The notes beneath the pieces were generated by a model. The model saw nothing but the letters and a program-made list of their open reading frames with translations. It searched no databases and was not told the DNA's origin. 64,000 nt of DNA from Microbacterium sp. AZCO (lineage in GTDB: Bacteria; Actinomycetota; Actinomycetes; Actinomycetales; Microbacteriaceae), in NCBI RefSeq assembly GCF_039614715.1, contig NZ_CP154857.1:4030001-4094000 (forward strand). Reading direction: 5' to 3'. Positions 33,097-41,664 of the stretch are shown here, piece after piece. Numbering within the stretch: the first letter of the stretch is position 1; the number at the start of each line of letters is the position of its first letter. A program made the translations under genes and the position numbers.

Positions 33097-34494
33097 TCAG
33101 CCGACGCGCGCGAGGGCGGTCGCGAGGCCGGTGGTCGAGCGGGCGGGGTGGTACGGCACCGTGACGGTCCGTCCGCCCCAGGTGCGCAGCAGGGCGGTCT
33201 CGGGGAGGTCGTCCGCGTCGTAGTCGCCTCCCTTGACCCAGAGGTCGGGGCGCAGCCGGTCGAGCACGGCTTCGGGCGTGCTCTCGTCGAAGACGACGAC
33301 GGCGTCGACGCACTCGAGGGCGAGCAGCAGCTCCCGCCGGTCGGACTCGGCGATGATCGGCCGCTGCGGCCCCTTCAGGCGTCGGACGGAGTCGTCGCTG
33401 TTGAGGCACACGATGAGGCAGTCGCCCAGGTGCCGGGCCGCGGCGAGCGTGCGCGCGTGTCCCGCGTGCAGCAGGTCGAAGCATCCCCCCGTCGCGACCA
33501 CGGTTCCGCCGCGCGCCCGCACGTCGCGGGCGAGCGTGAGGGCGTCGGCGTCGCCGCCGATCCTCCGGGGCGCGGGCGCCGCCTCGTCGAGGGAGGCCAC
33601 CCCGCCCGCGGCGAGGAACCGGGTCGCCGCCGCGACCGCCTGCTCGGCGGCCGCGGCAGCCTCGACTCCCTCGGCGAGGCTCGTGACGAGTGCGGCGGCG
33701 AGGCGGTCGCCCGCGCCGCAGGGATCGGACGCCGTGACGCGCGCGGCCCGGACGACGTGCGCGTCGGTGCGCCCCGCCTCGTGCAGCACGGCGCCCCGCT
33801 CGCCGAGGGTGAGCAGCACGGCGGGCACCGACCAGAGCTCCGCGAGGCGCTCCGCGGCATCGCACGCGCCGGCGATGTCGCCTCCGGCGTCCACGCCGGC
33901 GGCCGCGGACTCTGCCGCGTTGGGCGTCGCGACGGTCGTCGAGGAGACGGGGTCCGAGCCCCGTGGATGCGGATCCCAGACGAGCGGAACCCGCCGGCCC
34001 GCGCTCTCGAGGGCGCGCCGCAGCGCGGGGTCGCGGGTGAGCCCGCGGCCGTAGTCGGCGACGAGGATGCCGTCGACGTGCGCGAGGATGCGGGCACACG
34101 CGACGGGGGCGGCGACCGGTTCGGCCGGAGGATCGCCGCCCTCGTCGAGTCTGAGGAGTGGATGCCCCGCCCCGCGCACCCGCATCTTGACGGCCGTCGC
34201 GGACGGCGCGGAGGACGCGACGACCTCGATGGACCCGGCGCCGCGGAAGCCGGCGACGGGGCCGCGCAGGAGCGTGCGCAGCTCCGCCGCCGGGGCATCG
34301 TCCGCGAGCGCCGTGATCAGCACGACGTCCACGCCCTCGTGGGCGAGCATGGTCGCGACGAGACCGGCTCCGCCGGCCCGGCGGCGGGTCTCGCGCACGG
34401 CGACGACGGGGACGGGGGCGTCGGGGCTGAGCCGGTCGGCCGCGCCGTCGACGTCGATGTCGAGCAGTACGTCGCCGACCACCGCGATCCTCAC
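33097..34494 (-). CDS. HldE-like bifunctional heptose kinase / adenylyltransferase, copy 2
   Basis: This 465-residue protein has the same two-domain layout as copy 1: a PfkB-like kinase ([44 protein letters not shown]) and a nucleotidyltransferase (ATGGCFDLLHAGH; LNSDDSVRRLKGPQRP; WVKGGDYDADDLPET). The kinase anion-hole motif keeps GAGD but the following residues differ from copy 1, and the kinase N-terminal half is more divergent. Copy 2 may therefore act on a different heptose anomer or mainly as a nucleotidyltransferase. The GTG start at 34494 overlaps the gmhA stop (GTGA). Confidence 0.85.
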   Translation of the reverse strand: MRIAVVGDVLLDIDVDGAADRLSPDAPVPVVAVRETRRRAGGAGLVATMLAHEGVDVVLITALADDAPAAELRTLLRGPVAGFRGAGSIEVVASSAPSATAVKMRVRGAGHPLLRLDEGGDPPAEPVAAPVACARILAHVDGILVADYGRGLTRDPALRRALESAGRRVPLVWDPHPRGSDPVSSTTVATPNAAESAAAGVDAGGDIAGACDAAERLAELWSVPAVLLTLGERGAVLHEAGRTDAHVVRAARVTASDPCGAGDRLAAALVTSLAEGVEAAAAAEQAVAAATRFLAAGGVASLDEAAPAPRRIGGDADALTLARDVRARGGTVVATGGCFDLLHAGHARTLAAARHLGDCLIVCLNSDDSVRRLKGPQRPIIAESDRRELLLALECVDAVVVFDESTPEAVLDRLRPDLWVKGGDYDADDLPETALLRTWGGRTVTVPYHPARSTTGLATALARVG

Positions 34495-35114
34495 GATGCC
34501 CGTCCCTTCGCCAGACGCGTCCGCACGCGGTCGTCGAAGACCCGGCACACGAGGTGCAGCGCGAGCAGGTGCGCCTCCTGCGCCGCCGCCGAGGTGCCGG
34601 GGAGGCAGAGGGCGGCATCCACCGTCCTGCTGAGAGGGTTCGGCCCGGCACCCGTCATCGCCCACGTGACCGCGCCGACGCCGCGCGCCGCCCGCACCGC
34701 GGCGAGCAGGTTGGGGCTGCGACCGCTCGTCGAGAAGAAGATGGCCACGTCGCCGGACCGCGCGTGCGCCCGCACCTGCCGGGCGAACACCTCCTCGTAC
34801 CCGTAGTCGTTCGCGATCGCCGTGACGCTGGACGTGTCGGCGTGCAGCGCGATCGCGGAGAAGGGCGGGCGCTCGCCGTCGAACCGGCCGACGATCTCGG
34901 CCGTGAGGTGCTGCGCCTCGGCCGCGGACCCGCCGTTGCCGACGGCGATGAGCCGCCCGCCTCGGAGGAGGCGGTCGGCGAGCTCGACCCCCCACGACAC
35001 GAGCGTGGGGAGTTCGCGGGCGAGGCCGTCGACGGCCTGCCTGTGGCTGGCGACGTGCCCCGTGAGGAGGGCGACGCGCCGGTCGTCGACGGTCGGGGCG
35101 ATCGTGGTCGTCAT
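34491..35114 (-). CDS. gmhA: SIS-domain sedoheptulose 7-phosphate isomerase (GmhA)
   Basis: This 207-residue SIS protein has the GmhA pattern [22 protein letters not shown], then [29 protein letters not shown], and a C-terminal [18 protein letters not shown] with the conserved His. It converts sedoheptulose 7-phosphate to D-glycero-D-manno-heptose 7-phosphate, the entry step of the heptose pathway. Its ATG overlaps the stop of the preceding GT4 gene by 4 nt and its stop overlaps the GTG of hldE copy 2, so the three are translated as a unit. Confidence 0.92.
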   Translation of the reverse strand: MTTTIAPTVDDRRVALLTGHVASHRQAVDGLARELPTLVSWGVELADRLLRGGRLIAVGNGGSAAEAQHLTAEIVGRFDGERPPFSAIALHADTSSVTAIANDYGYEEVFARQVRAHARSGDVAIFFSTSGRSPNLLAAVRAARGVGAVTWAMTGAGPNPLSRTVDAALCLPGTSAAAQEAHLLALHLVCRVFDDRVRTRLAKGRAS

Positions 35115-36349
35115 GCGCGACCCGCCTCTCGTGCCGCCCGCGCGGGGCGTGCGGCGGCGGCGCGGCGATAGACCCGCTCGGTGTCGGCCGCGACGCGCGT
35201 CCAGGTGTACCGGCGTGCCGCCCGCGCCACGCCCGCGGCGCCGAACGAGCGACGCAGCTCGGGGTCGGCGAGGAGCGCCTCGACGGCGTCGGCCACGGCG
35301 GCGGGGTCGCGCGGCGGCACGTGAACGCCCGTCACGCCCTCGACGACGGTGTCGATGAGCCCGCCGACGGCCGCGGCCACCACGGGGATCCCCGTGGCCA
35401 TCGCCTCCAGCGGCACGATGCCGAACGGCTCGTACCAGGGCGCGCAGACCATGAGGTCGGCCGAGCGGAGCAGCGGCGGCAGCGCCGTGTGCGCGACCTG
35501 ACCGCGGAAGGACACGCGGCCCTCGACGCCGAGGCGGCGCGCGAGGGCGGCGAGCCGCTGCACGTCGGGATCCTCGTCGATGTGCGCCGCGTCGCGTGAG
35601 CCGCCCACGATGACGAGCTCGATGTCGTCGCGCCCGCGAGCGACGAGCTCGGCGAGGGCCGAGATCGTCGTGCCGACGCCCTTGCGCGGCACGAGCCGGC
35701 CGACGCTGATGAGCCGGAAGCCCTCGCCGTGTGCCGCGACGGGCCCGTCGGGGGTGAACAGGGCGTTGTCGACGCCGCACGGCACGACCGAGATGCGCGT
35801 GGACGGCACGCCGAGCCGCGTGAGCTCGAACGCCTCGTCCGAGCACGTCGCGATGACGACGTCCGCCCGCTTCCCGACGCCGGGTTCGAGCGTCGCCCGC
35901 TCCGCGGGGCTCGTGTCCTCGGCCCCCTGATGGCGGCGCTTGACGTTGCCGAGGGCGTGGAACGTGTGCAGCACGGGCCAGGGCGCGTCGGCGGAGCCGC
36001 GCAGTGCCGCGAGCCCCGACATCCAGAAGTGGCTGTGCACGACATCGGGCGGTTCTGTGGCCCAGTGCTCCGCGAGCCGGTCGCCGAAGGCGTCCATGTA
36101 GGGCAGCAGGTCGTCCTTGGGCACGGACTCCGCGGGGCCGGCATCGACGTGCACGACCTCGACGCCGGCCGCGAGCGGCACCCGTTCGGGCAGTGTCGCG
36201 TCATCGCGTCTCGTGTAGACGCGCACGTGGTGGCCGCGTTCCGCGAGCGCCGTGGACAGTGCCGCGACGTGGACGTTCTGGCCGCCCGCGTCGACTCCGC
36301 CGAGCGTCGCGAGAGGGCTCGCGTGCTCGGAGACCATGGCGATCCTCAT
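35111..36349 (-). CDS. GT4 family glycosyltransferase
   Basis: This 412-residue GT-B enzyme has the sucrose-synthase/MshA-like N-terminus [29 protein letters not shown] and the donor domain ([51 protein letters not shown]). These are clear retaining group 1 glycosyltransferase signatures, with the EPFG.VPLE nucleotide-sugar motif. AGGAG precedes the ATG. Donor and acceptor are unknown; the neighbours suggest a heptose-containing glycan. MshA (mycothiol synthesis) is a relative, but the operon setting argues against that role. Confidence 0.9.
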   Translation of the reverse strand: MRIAMVSEHASPLATLGGVDAGGQNVHVAALSTALAERGHHVRVYTRRDDATLPERVPLAAGVEVVHVDAGPAESVPKDDLLPYMDAFGDRLAEHWATEPPDVVHSHFWMSGLAALRGSADAPWPVLHTFHALGNVKRRHQGAEDTSPAERATLEPGVGKRADVVIATCSDEAFELTRLGVPSTRISVVPCGVDNALFTPDGPVAAHGEGFRLISVGRLVPRKGVGTTISALAELVARGRDDIELVIVGGSRDAAHIDEDPDVQRLAALARRLGVEGRVSFRGQVAHTALPPLLRSADLMVCAPWYEPFGIVPLEAMATGIPVVAAAVGGLIDTVVEGVTGVHVPPRDPAAVADAVEALLADPELRRSFGAAGVARAARRYTWTRVAADTERVYRRAAAARPARAAREAGRA

Positions 36350-36351
36350 GA

Positions 36352-37356
36352 TCAGCTCCTTCCCGCCGGCGCGGCGGCCGGCCGGTTGCGCGAGGGTGAC
36401 GCGGCGAGGTCGCCGAGCACGGCATCCCACCTGCGGAGGAACGTCGTGTGACTGAATCGCCGCAGTGCATGGTTGCGGCCGCGCTGTCCGGCTTCCCGGG
36501 CGAGGCCCGGGTCGACGAGGTATCCGATGGCGCCGCGGCGCAGCTCGTCGATGTCGGTGGACACGATGCCCGCGCCGTGCGGGATGGCGCGGGCCGCCTC
36601 GGTCGCCGCGACCGCGACGACCGGCATCCCGATCAGCATCGCCTCGATGAGCGACAGGCCGAGCGAGGTCCACCGGTAGGGGTGCAGGTACACGCGGCGC
36701 CGGCCGAGCTCGCGCTGCAGCGTCCCGGGCGGAAGGTCGCCGGCCGGCGAGACCCCCGTCGACTCGGGCGCGTACAGCTCCTCGAGCTCCCGGCCGCCCA
36801 TGCCGAAGACGTCGAGGGGGGCGATGCGGGCGAACAGCGGCAGCAGGTCCGTGCCGGCGATGCGACCGCGGCGGACGGGCTCGTTGACGACGGCGGCGAG
36901 GTGCGCGAGCCCTCCCGAGTAGCGCTCACCCGGGTCGGGCACACCGTGCTCGACGACCAGCGTGCGGGCCCGCCCTGAGTCCCAGAAGAGGTCGTTGAAA
37001 TGCGTCACGTGCACGATCGGGATGAGGTCCTGATCGGCGAGGGGATGCCGGCTCGCCACGGCGTCGGGCCGCGGGGCGTTGTGCTCGAGGTAGACGGCCG
37101 GGATGTCGCGGCCGGGCCGGCGGCCCGTCAGGCGGTGCACGAGCTCGAGCTCCTCGGGGCGCTGCAGCACGACGACATCGATCTGCTCGTCGCGCAGCGC
37201 TCCGATCGCGACTTCGCGCGCCTGCGGCCACGGACGACCGGCCAGGCCCAGGCCCCATGCATCCCGCGTCTCGTTGACGGGCAGGAGGTACTCGTGCTCG
37301 CCGCGGACGAGGGCGTCGGTGTAGCCGCCGTGGACGTGCCAGAGGAGCACCCTCAT
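36352..37356 (-). CDS. Glycosyltransferase (GT-B, group 1-like)
   Basis: This 334-residue protein starts [27 protein letters not shown] and ends with a group 1 donor domain ([35 protein letters not shown]). The N-terminal domain has the pattern of acceptor-binding GT-B folds ([33 protein letters not shown]). Its ATG overlaps the preceding GT9 stop, and GGAGG lies upstream within that gene. It belongs to the heptose operon. No specific activity can be named. Confidence 0.8.
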   Translation of the reverse strand: MRVLLWHVHGGYTDALVRGEHEYLLPVNETRDAWGLGLAGRPWPQAREVAIGALRDEQIDVVVLQRPEELELVHRLTGRRPGRDIPAVYLEHNAPRPDAVASRHPLADQDLIPIVHVTHFNDLFWDSGRARTLVVEHGVPDPGERYSGGLAHLAAVVNEPVRRGRIAGTDLLPLFARIAPLDVFGMGGRELEELYAPESTGVSPAGDLPPGTLQRELGRRRVYLHPYRWTSLGLSLIEAMLIGMPVVAVAATEAARAIPHGAGIVSTDIDELRRGAIGYLVDPGLAREAGQRGRNHALRRFSHTTFLRRWDAVLGDLAASPSRNRPAAAPAGRS

Positions 37357-38396
37357 ATCGAGACCTCCTGCCTGCCGGCGGGTGCGAGCCGCTCGCACGC
37401 GCTCACGACGTCGGCCGCATCGACGGATGACAGACAGGGATGCCCCGGCGCGGGGCACTCGGTCGCGCGCGTGCCGCGGCAGGGGGCGTCCTGGTCGCCG
37501 AGGAGCACGTGCGGCACGCGGTACGGGGCCCACTGCGCCGCGGGGACGACGGGCGAGAAGAGGCTCACGACGGGAGTGCCGACGGCGGCGGCGATGTGCG
37601 CGGGCCCCGTGTTGCCGCACACGACGACCGCAGCGCGGGCGATCACGGCGGCCAGCGAGGCGAGGTCGGTGCGGCCGCCGAGGTCGAGGGCGGATGACCC
37701 GGCGCCGGCGACGAGGCGCGTGAGCTCGCGCTCGTCGGATCCGCCCGTCACGACGACATCGCGGCCGGCCTCGTGGAGCAGTGCGACGGCTTCGGCGAAC
37801 CGCTCCGCGGGCCACCGGCGCGACGTCGCCGAGGCCCCCGGATGCACGACGACGGGGGAGACGAGACCGTCGAACTCGGCCGGCGCCCGCCCCGCGTGCA
37901 TCCGGAGCCGCCCGTCATCGCCGTCCGGCAGATCGAACCCCGCCGCCCGCGCGATCGTGAGCGCCCGCACGGGTTCGGGGAGGTCTTCGGGGAACTCCTC
38001 TCCGGGCCGCAGCCGCACGTCGAGGAGGGTGCCGGCGTAGTCGGCCGACGCGGCGGTCACACGCTCCACGCCCCCGAGGCGCAGATGCAGCGCGAGAGGC
38101 AGCGGCGACTGGTGGAAGGACGTCAGGATCACCGCGACGTCCGGAGCAGCCTCCGCGATGAGCGCATCGAGCCGCGCGAGCTGCTCGGGCGTCGCAAGCG
38201 GGGGATGCGCCGTGATCCACGGACAGTCCCACTCGAGGACGCGGTCGACGCCGGGGAGGAGGCGCGCCGCCTCGGCGCCGATCGAGCTGCACAGCATCCA
38301 CACCTCGTCGACCCCCGCCGCGACCGCGCGGACAGCGGGACCGCACAGGAGCACGTCGCCGACGCTGTCGAGCCTCGCCACGAGCGCGCGTCTCAT
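37353..38396 (-). CDS. GT9 family glycosyltransferase (heptosyltransferase type)
   Basis: This 347-residue protein has the GT9 N-terminus RALVARLDSVGDVLLCGPAVRAVA and the donor block VVVHPGASATSRRWPAERFAEAV, then VVCGNTGPAHIAAAVGTPVVSLFSPVV. The tail CRGTRATECPAPGHPCLSSV has the spaced cysteines seen in many heptosyltransferases. It is coupled on both sides by 4-nt overlaps, to gmhB upstream and a group 1 glycosyltransferase downstream. It likely transfers a heptose made by the surrounding gmhA/hldE/gmhB enzymes. Confidence 0.9.
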   Translation of the reverse strand: MRRALVARLDSVGDVLLCGPAVRAVAAGVDEVWMLCSSIGAEAARLLPGVDRVLEWDCPWITAHPPLATPEQLARLDALIAEAAPDVAVILTSFHQSPLPLALHLRLGGVERVTAASADYAGTLLDVRLRPGEEFPEDLPEPVRALTIARAAGFDLPDGDDGRLRMHAGRAPAEFDGLVSPVVVHPGASATSRRWPAERFAEAVALLHEAGRDVVVTGGSDERELTRLVAGAGSSALDLGGRTDLASLAAVIARAAVVVCGNTGPAHIAAAVGTPVVSLFSPVVPAAQWAPYRVPHVLLGDQDAPCRGTRATECPAPGHPCLSSVDAADVVSACERLAPAGRQEVSI

Positions 38397-38941
38397 CGCC
38401 GCGCCTCCGCTCTCGACGCGAGCAGAAGCCGAACGGCCTCGGCGAGGTCGGGCGCGACGAGGGGCGCCGCCTCGATCTCCGCCGCCAGGGTCTCCTGCGT
38501 CGGCACGAGCACCGACGCGCTGCCGGCGGCGCGCGCGGCATCGACGTCGGCGCCGATGTCGCCCACGACGACCGCGGAGGCGGGGTCGACGCCGAGCGCC
38601 GCGCACGCCGCCACGATGAGGCCCGGGCGCGGTTTGCGGCATCCGCACCCCTGCTCCGGCGTGTGCGGGCAGTAGGCCTGCACGTCGAACGGGCCGAGCA
38701 GCTCCTCGATCCGGGCGTTCACGGCCCGCACCTGCGAGTGGGTCAGGATGCCGCGCCCGATGCCCGACTGGTTGGTCACGAGCCCGACGGCGAGACCCGC
38801 CGCGCGCACGCGTGCGACGGCTTCGAGAGCATGCGGCATGGGCGTGACGAGCGCGGGATCGCCGTTGTACGGCACGTCGACGACGAGCGTGCCGTCGCGG
38901 TCGAAGAGCACGGCGGAGACGTTCGGCTCGGCGCTGCCCAT
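38393..38941 (-). CDS. gmhB: D-glycero-heptose 1,7-bisphosphate 7-phosphatase (GmhB, HAD family)
   Basis: This 182-residue HAD-IIIA phosphatase has the nucleophile motif LFDRDGTLVVDVPY, TNQSGIGRG, the zinc-binding insert CPHTPEQGCGCRKPRPG, and VVGDIGADVDAARAAG. The Cys/His insert and HAD motifs are diagnostic for GmhB and the related histidinol phosphatase. With gmhA and hldE in the same cluster, heptose 1,7-bisphosphate is the expected substrate. It heads the leftward seven-gene operon. The ATG at 38941 is preceded by AGGGGAAGAAG, and a GACGTTTGCC promoter element ends 29 nt upstream. Confidence 0.92.
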   Translation of the reverse strand: MGSAEPNVSAVLFDRDGTLVVDVPYNGDPALVTPMPHALEAVARVRAAGLAVGLVTNQSGIGRGILTHSQVRAVNARIEELLGPFDVQAYCPHTPEQGCGCRKPRPGLIVAACAALGVDPASAVVVGDIGADVDAARAAGSASVLVPTQETLAAEIEAAPLVAPDLAEAVRLLLASRAEARR

Positions 38942-38950
38942 GTGCTTCTT

Positions 38951-38980
38951 CTTCCCCTCTTCTCGATCGCGGCAAACGTC
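38951..38980 (-). promoter_or_regulatory. GACGTTTGCC element upstream of gmhB operon
   Basis: The ten bases GACGTTTGCC (38980-38971, minus strand) are identical to those upstream of hldE copy 1 and lie at the same distance from the ATG (29 versus 28 nt). GTTT is followed after 16 nt by GGGGAA, which differs from the SigB/SigF-type GGGTAC at two positions and also overlaps the ribosome site. This makes the element well supported but the -10 weak. Confidence 0.5.
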
Positions 38981-39016
38981 GGTGCCCGGCTCCCCGGAGC
39001 CTGGGATGCTGGAGGG

Positions 39017-39988
39017 ATGCGGCATCTCGGCCCGCCGGACGGGCGTCCCGAACTGCTCGTGCTGCGCGCCCTCAAGCTCGGTGACCTGCTCGTGGCGGTT
39101 CCGGCGATCCACGGCCTGCGGCGGGCCTTTCCGGAGCATCGGCTCGTGCTCGCGGTGCCGGGATGGCTCGAGCCGATCGTCGCGCTCGTCGGCGGCGTCG
39201 ATGACCTGCTGCCGACGCGCGGGCTCGACGAGCCTCTCCCGCTCGAGCCCGGCCGCGTGGACATCGCCGTCAATCTGCACGGCAAGGGCGTCGAGAGCCG
39301 CAGCCGCGTGGACGCTCTCGCAGCCCGGCTCACCGTGGCGCACCGCGTCGCCGAGATCGACGGCGACCGCCCTCGCGACCCCCGGATGCCCGCGTGGGTG
39401 GACGGCGGCCTCGAGCGCCGTCGCTGGGTGCGGCTGATCGGAGCCTTCGGAGTGGAGGCGGACGCGGACGACGTCGCGATCGCCGTGCCGCCCGGCGGCG
39501 ATGCGGGGGTCACCATCGTGCATGTCGGCGCGTTCTACGGCTCGCGCCGCTGGCCCGCCGAGCGCTTCGCCGCGGTCGCGCGTGAGCTGCGGGGGCGCGG
39601 GCATCGCGTCCGCTACACGGGCGACGCGTCGGAGCGCGACCGCGCTCTCGAGGTGGCGCGTCTCGCGGGCGATGGGGAGGACGCCGTCGTCGCGGGCCGG
39701 CTCGACCTCACGGCGTTTGCCGCGACGATCGCCGGTGCGCGGCTCGTCGTGACCGCCGACACGGGCGCGGCCCACCTCGGGTCGGCGTACGCGCGACCGT
39801 CCGTCGTGCTGTTCGGCCCCGCGCCGCCGGAGGAGTGGGGCCCGCCGCCCGGCCCGCACGTCGTGCTGACGGATGCGCGGCTGCGCCTGGGCGAGGCGTT
39901 CGCCGATGCGCCGGACCCTGCACTCCTCGCCGTGACCGTCGACGACGTCCTCGCGGCCGTCGACCGCGCGCTCGGCACCCCCGGCTGA
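39017..39988 (+). CDS. GT9 family glycosyltransferase (heptosyltransferase type), third copy
   Basis: This 323-residue GT9 protein has LLVLRALKLGDLLVAVPAIHGLRRAFPEH at the N-terminus. The donor block is IVHVGAFYGSRRWPAERFAAVARELRGRG, then VTADTGAAHLGSAYARPSVVLFGP. It lacks the C-terminal Cys tail of the other two GT9 proteins here. The start is uncertain: the ATG at 39017 directly follows GGAGGG with no spacer, so a leaderless start or the GTG near 39058 is possible. It diverges from the gmhB operon and converges with the sigma-factor gene, with a 5-bp gap. Confidence 0.88.
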   Translation: MRHLGPPDGRPELLVLRALKLGDLLVAVPAIHGLRRAFPEHRLVLAVPGWLEPIVALVGGVDDLLPTRGLDEPLPLEPGRVDIAVNLHGKGVESRSRVDALAARLTVAHRVAEIDGDRPRDPRMPAWVDGGLERRRWVRLIGAFGVEADADDVAIAVPPGGDAGVTIVHVGAFYGSRRWPAERFAAVARELRGRGHRVRYTGDASERDRALEVARLAGDGEDAVVAGRLDLTAFAATIAGARLVVTADTGAAHLGSAYARPSVVLFGPAPPEEWGPPPGPHVVLTDARLRLGEAFADAPDPALLAVTVDDVLAAVDRALGTPG

Positions 39989-39993
39989 CGGCG

Positions 39994-40707
39994 TCACGCG
40001 CTCCGCCGGGGCTCTCCGACCGCTGAGCCGCCCTCGAGCTGCGTCCGCAGGGTGCGGAGCGTCCGGGCGAGGATGCGCGACACCTGCATCTGCGTCACGC
40101 CGACCTTGGTCGCGATGTCCTGCTGCGTGCAGTCGTCGAAGTACCGCAGGCGGACGACGCGGCGATCGCGCGGCGTCAGGGTGCGCAGCGCCGCCCACAC
40201 GAGGAGGGTCGCTTCTGTGCGTTCCACCTCCGACCCCGGCGTCGGGATGACCTCTCCGAGCGTCGTGCCGTGATCCTCCCCGACCCGCGCGTCGAGCGAC
40301 ACGGGGCTCATGTGCATCGCCGACTCCAGCGCCTCGCGGACGTCGGCCTCCGAGGTGCCGAGCTCCACCGCCAGCTCGGCCAGCGTCGGCCGGCGGCCCA
40401 GCCGCTGGCTCATCCGCGGCACGGCCTCGACGAGCTGCGCGCGCAGCTCCTGCACGTGGCGGGGCGGCCGGATGAACCACCCGTGGTCGCGCAGATGCCG
40501 CTTGAGCTCGCCGGCGATCGTGGGGATCGCGTACGCCGCGAAGTCGGTGCCGCGCGACGGCTCGTACCGGCGGGAGGCCTTCATGAGGCCGATGTAGGCG
40601 ACCTGCACGAGATCCTCATCCCGAGCCGGATCGTGCCGGAAGTAGCGGCGCGCGACGCGTTCGGCCAATGCCAGGTTCGCGAGCACGCGGGCCTCGTCGT
40701 CCTCCAT
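39994..40707 (-). CDS. Group 3 sigma-70 family factor (SigB/SigF type)
   Basis: This 237-residue sigma factor has region 2 (ARDEDLVQVAYIGLMKASRRYEP; FAAYAIPTIAGELKRHLRDHGWFIRPPR), region 3 (RPTLAELAVELGTSEADV) and region 4 (LTPRDRRVVRLRYFDDCTQQDIATKVGVTQMQVSRILAR). There is no region 1.1. The pattern is that of the stress and sporulation group (SigB/SigF/SigG). ATG 40707 is preferred over the GTG at 40716 because GGAGG lies 8 nt before it. No anti-sigma (RsbW-like) or anti-anti-sigma gene is adjacent, which is unusual. It sits inside the glycosyltransferase cluster and next to envelope/stress genes that it may control. Confidence 0.92.
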   Translation of the reverse strand: MEDDEARVLANLALAERVARRYFRHDPARDEDLVQVAYIGLMKASRRYEPSRGTDFAAYAIPTIAGELKRHLRDHGWFIRPPRHVQELRAQLVEAVPRMSQRLGRRPTLAELAVELGTSEADVREALESAMHMSPVSLDARVGEDHGTTLGEVIPTPGSEVERTEATLLVWAALRTLTPRDRRVVRLRYFDDCTQQDIATKVGVTQMQVSRILARTLRTLRTQLEGGSAVGEPRRSA

Positions 40708-40744
40708 GCTCCCCACCTCCCCGTGGTTCTCAAGGGGATCGTGC

Positions 40745-40795
40745 GGGGGGAGGAGAAGAAGTGGTGAGGGGCTTGAGGAAGAAGGAGAAGCAGTG
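40745..40795. other. Polypurine tract upstream of the sigma-factor gene
   Basis: About 50 nt on the plus strand are almost only G and A (GGGGGGAGGAGAAGAAG, then GAGGGG..TTGAGGAAGAAGGAGAAG), so the leader of the leftward sigma gene is polypyrimidine. No hairpin is seen. It could be an unstructured leader or a protein/RNA-binding tract; function unknown. Confidence 0.5.
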
Positions 40796-40812
40796 TAAAC
40801 GACGGTGGCGGG

Positions 40813-41664
40813 TCAGTCGGCGAGGAGGTCCGTGGCCTCGGTGGACCGGTCGTGCACCGTGGTCGGAGCCTCCAGGTGCACGGCTCCGCTCGGCAGGATG
40901 CCGGCCCCGCCGCGCCGCTCCATGACGCGCCACTGCGCCAGCACGTCCTCGCCCGCGTGCTGCGAGGGCAGGGACGACCAGAACGCGAATCCCCCCGCCT
41001 CGACGAGCGCCTCCCGCCGGAACAGCACGCAGCCGCCGATCCACGCCACCTTGTACGCGACCCAGGTCGCGGCATCCATCCCTCGTGCCTGATGCACCAG
41101 ATTGGCTGCATTGTGCAGCCGCCACCGCTCGAAGGCGGGAGTCGACCGGCGGACGCGCTCGGGCTCGACGGGGCCGGTCCACGGCTCGAAGGCGTCACGC
41201 TCGTGCGGCCGGTCGTCGCCGAGGTAGGAGAGGCCCTGCACCGCCATGCCCACGAACCCGCAGTCGAGCACGCCGAGCGCCTCGTGCAGCACGGCCAGCG
41301 CACCCGGCTCGAGCCACACGTCGTCGTCGAGGAAGAGCACCTCCTCGGCGCTCGATCGGCCGAGGAGGAAGTCGCGCTGCTCGGCGAGCCCCCGGCGGGG
41401 GAGATGCTCGACGAGCTCGACCGCGCGTCCCTGGGCGGCGAGCACCCGCAGCATGGCGGCGACGGCGGGGGAGCGCCGCGTCGCATCGTCGAGCGACTGA
41501 TCGCTCACGACGACGCCGAAAGGCGGGTCGTCCTGCGCGGCGAGCCCCGCGAGCGTCACGGCGAGTTCCCCGGGGCGCCCTGCCGTCGGGATCAGCACGT
41601 CGACGGCGGGCGGGGCGAGGGGGTCGCCGGCGCCCCACGCTGCCGCGGGGCGCCGGCTGGTCAT
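40813..41664 (-). CDS. GT2 family glycosyltransferase
   Basis: This 283-residue GT-A protein starts the catalytic domain at VDVLIPTAGRPGELAVTLAGLAAQ and has the metal-binding acidic motif VLFLDDDVWLEPGA near residue 115. Later GG-containing acceptor segments (WIGGCVLFRREALVEAGGF; HAGEDVLAQWRVMERRG) are typical of family 2. No membrane segment is present. It lies 105 bp upstream of the sigma gene in the same direction and closes the glycosyltransferase cluster. Donor and acceptor are unknown. Confidence 0.87.
   Translation of the reverse strand: MTSRRPAAAWGAGDPLAPPAVDVLIPTAGRPGELAVTLAGLAAQDDPPFGVVVSDQSLDDATRRSPAVAAMLRVLAAQGRAVELVEHLPRRGLAEQRDFLLGRSSAEEVLFLDDDVWLEPGALAVLHEALGVLDCGFVGMAVQGLSYLGDDRPHERDAFEPWTGPVEPERVRRSTPAFERWRLHNAANLVHQARGMDAATWVAYKVAWIGGCVLFRREALVEAGGFAFWSSLPSQHAGEDVLAQWRVMERRGGAGILPSGAVHLEAPTTVHDRSTEATDLLAD

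Noticed and set aside
35111..36349. GT4 gene as mycothiol synthesis gene mshA
   Set aside because: The N-terminus resembles MshA, but the gene is embedded between gmhA and other glycosyltransferases by 4-nt overlaps, and no other mycothiol gene is present. A genome search for a second mshA would settle it.
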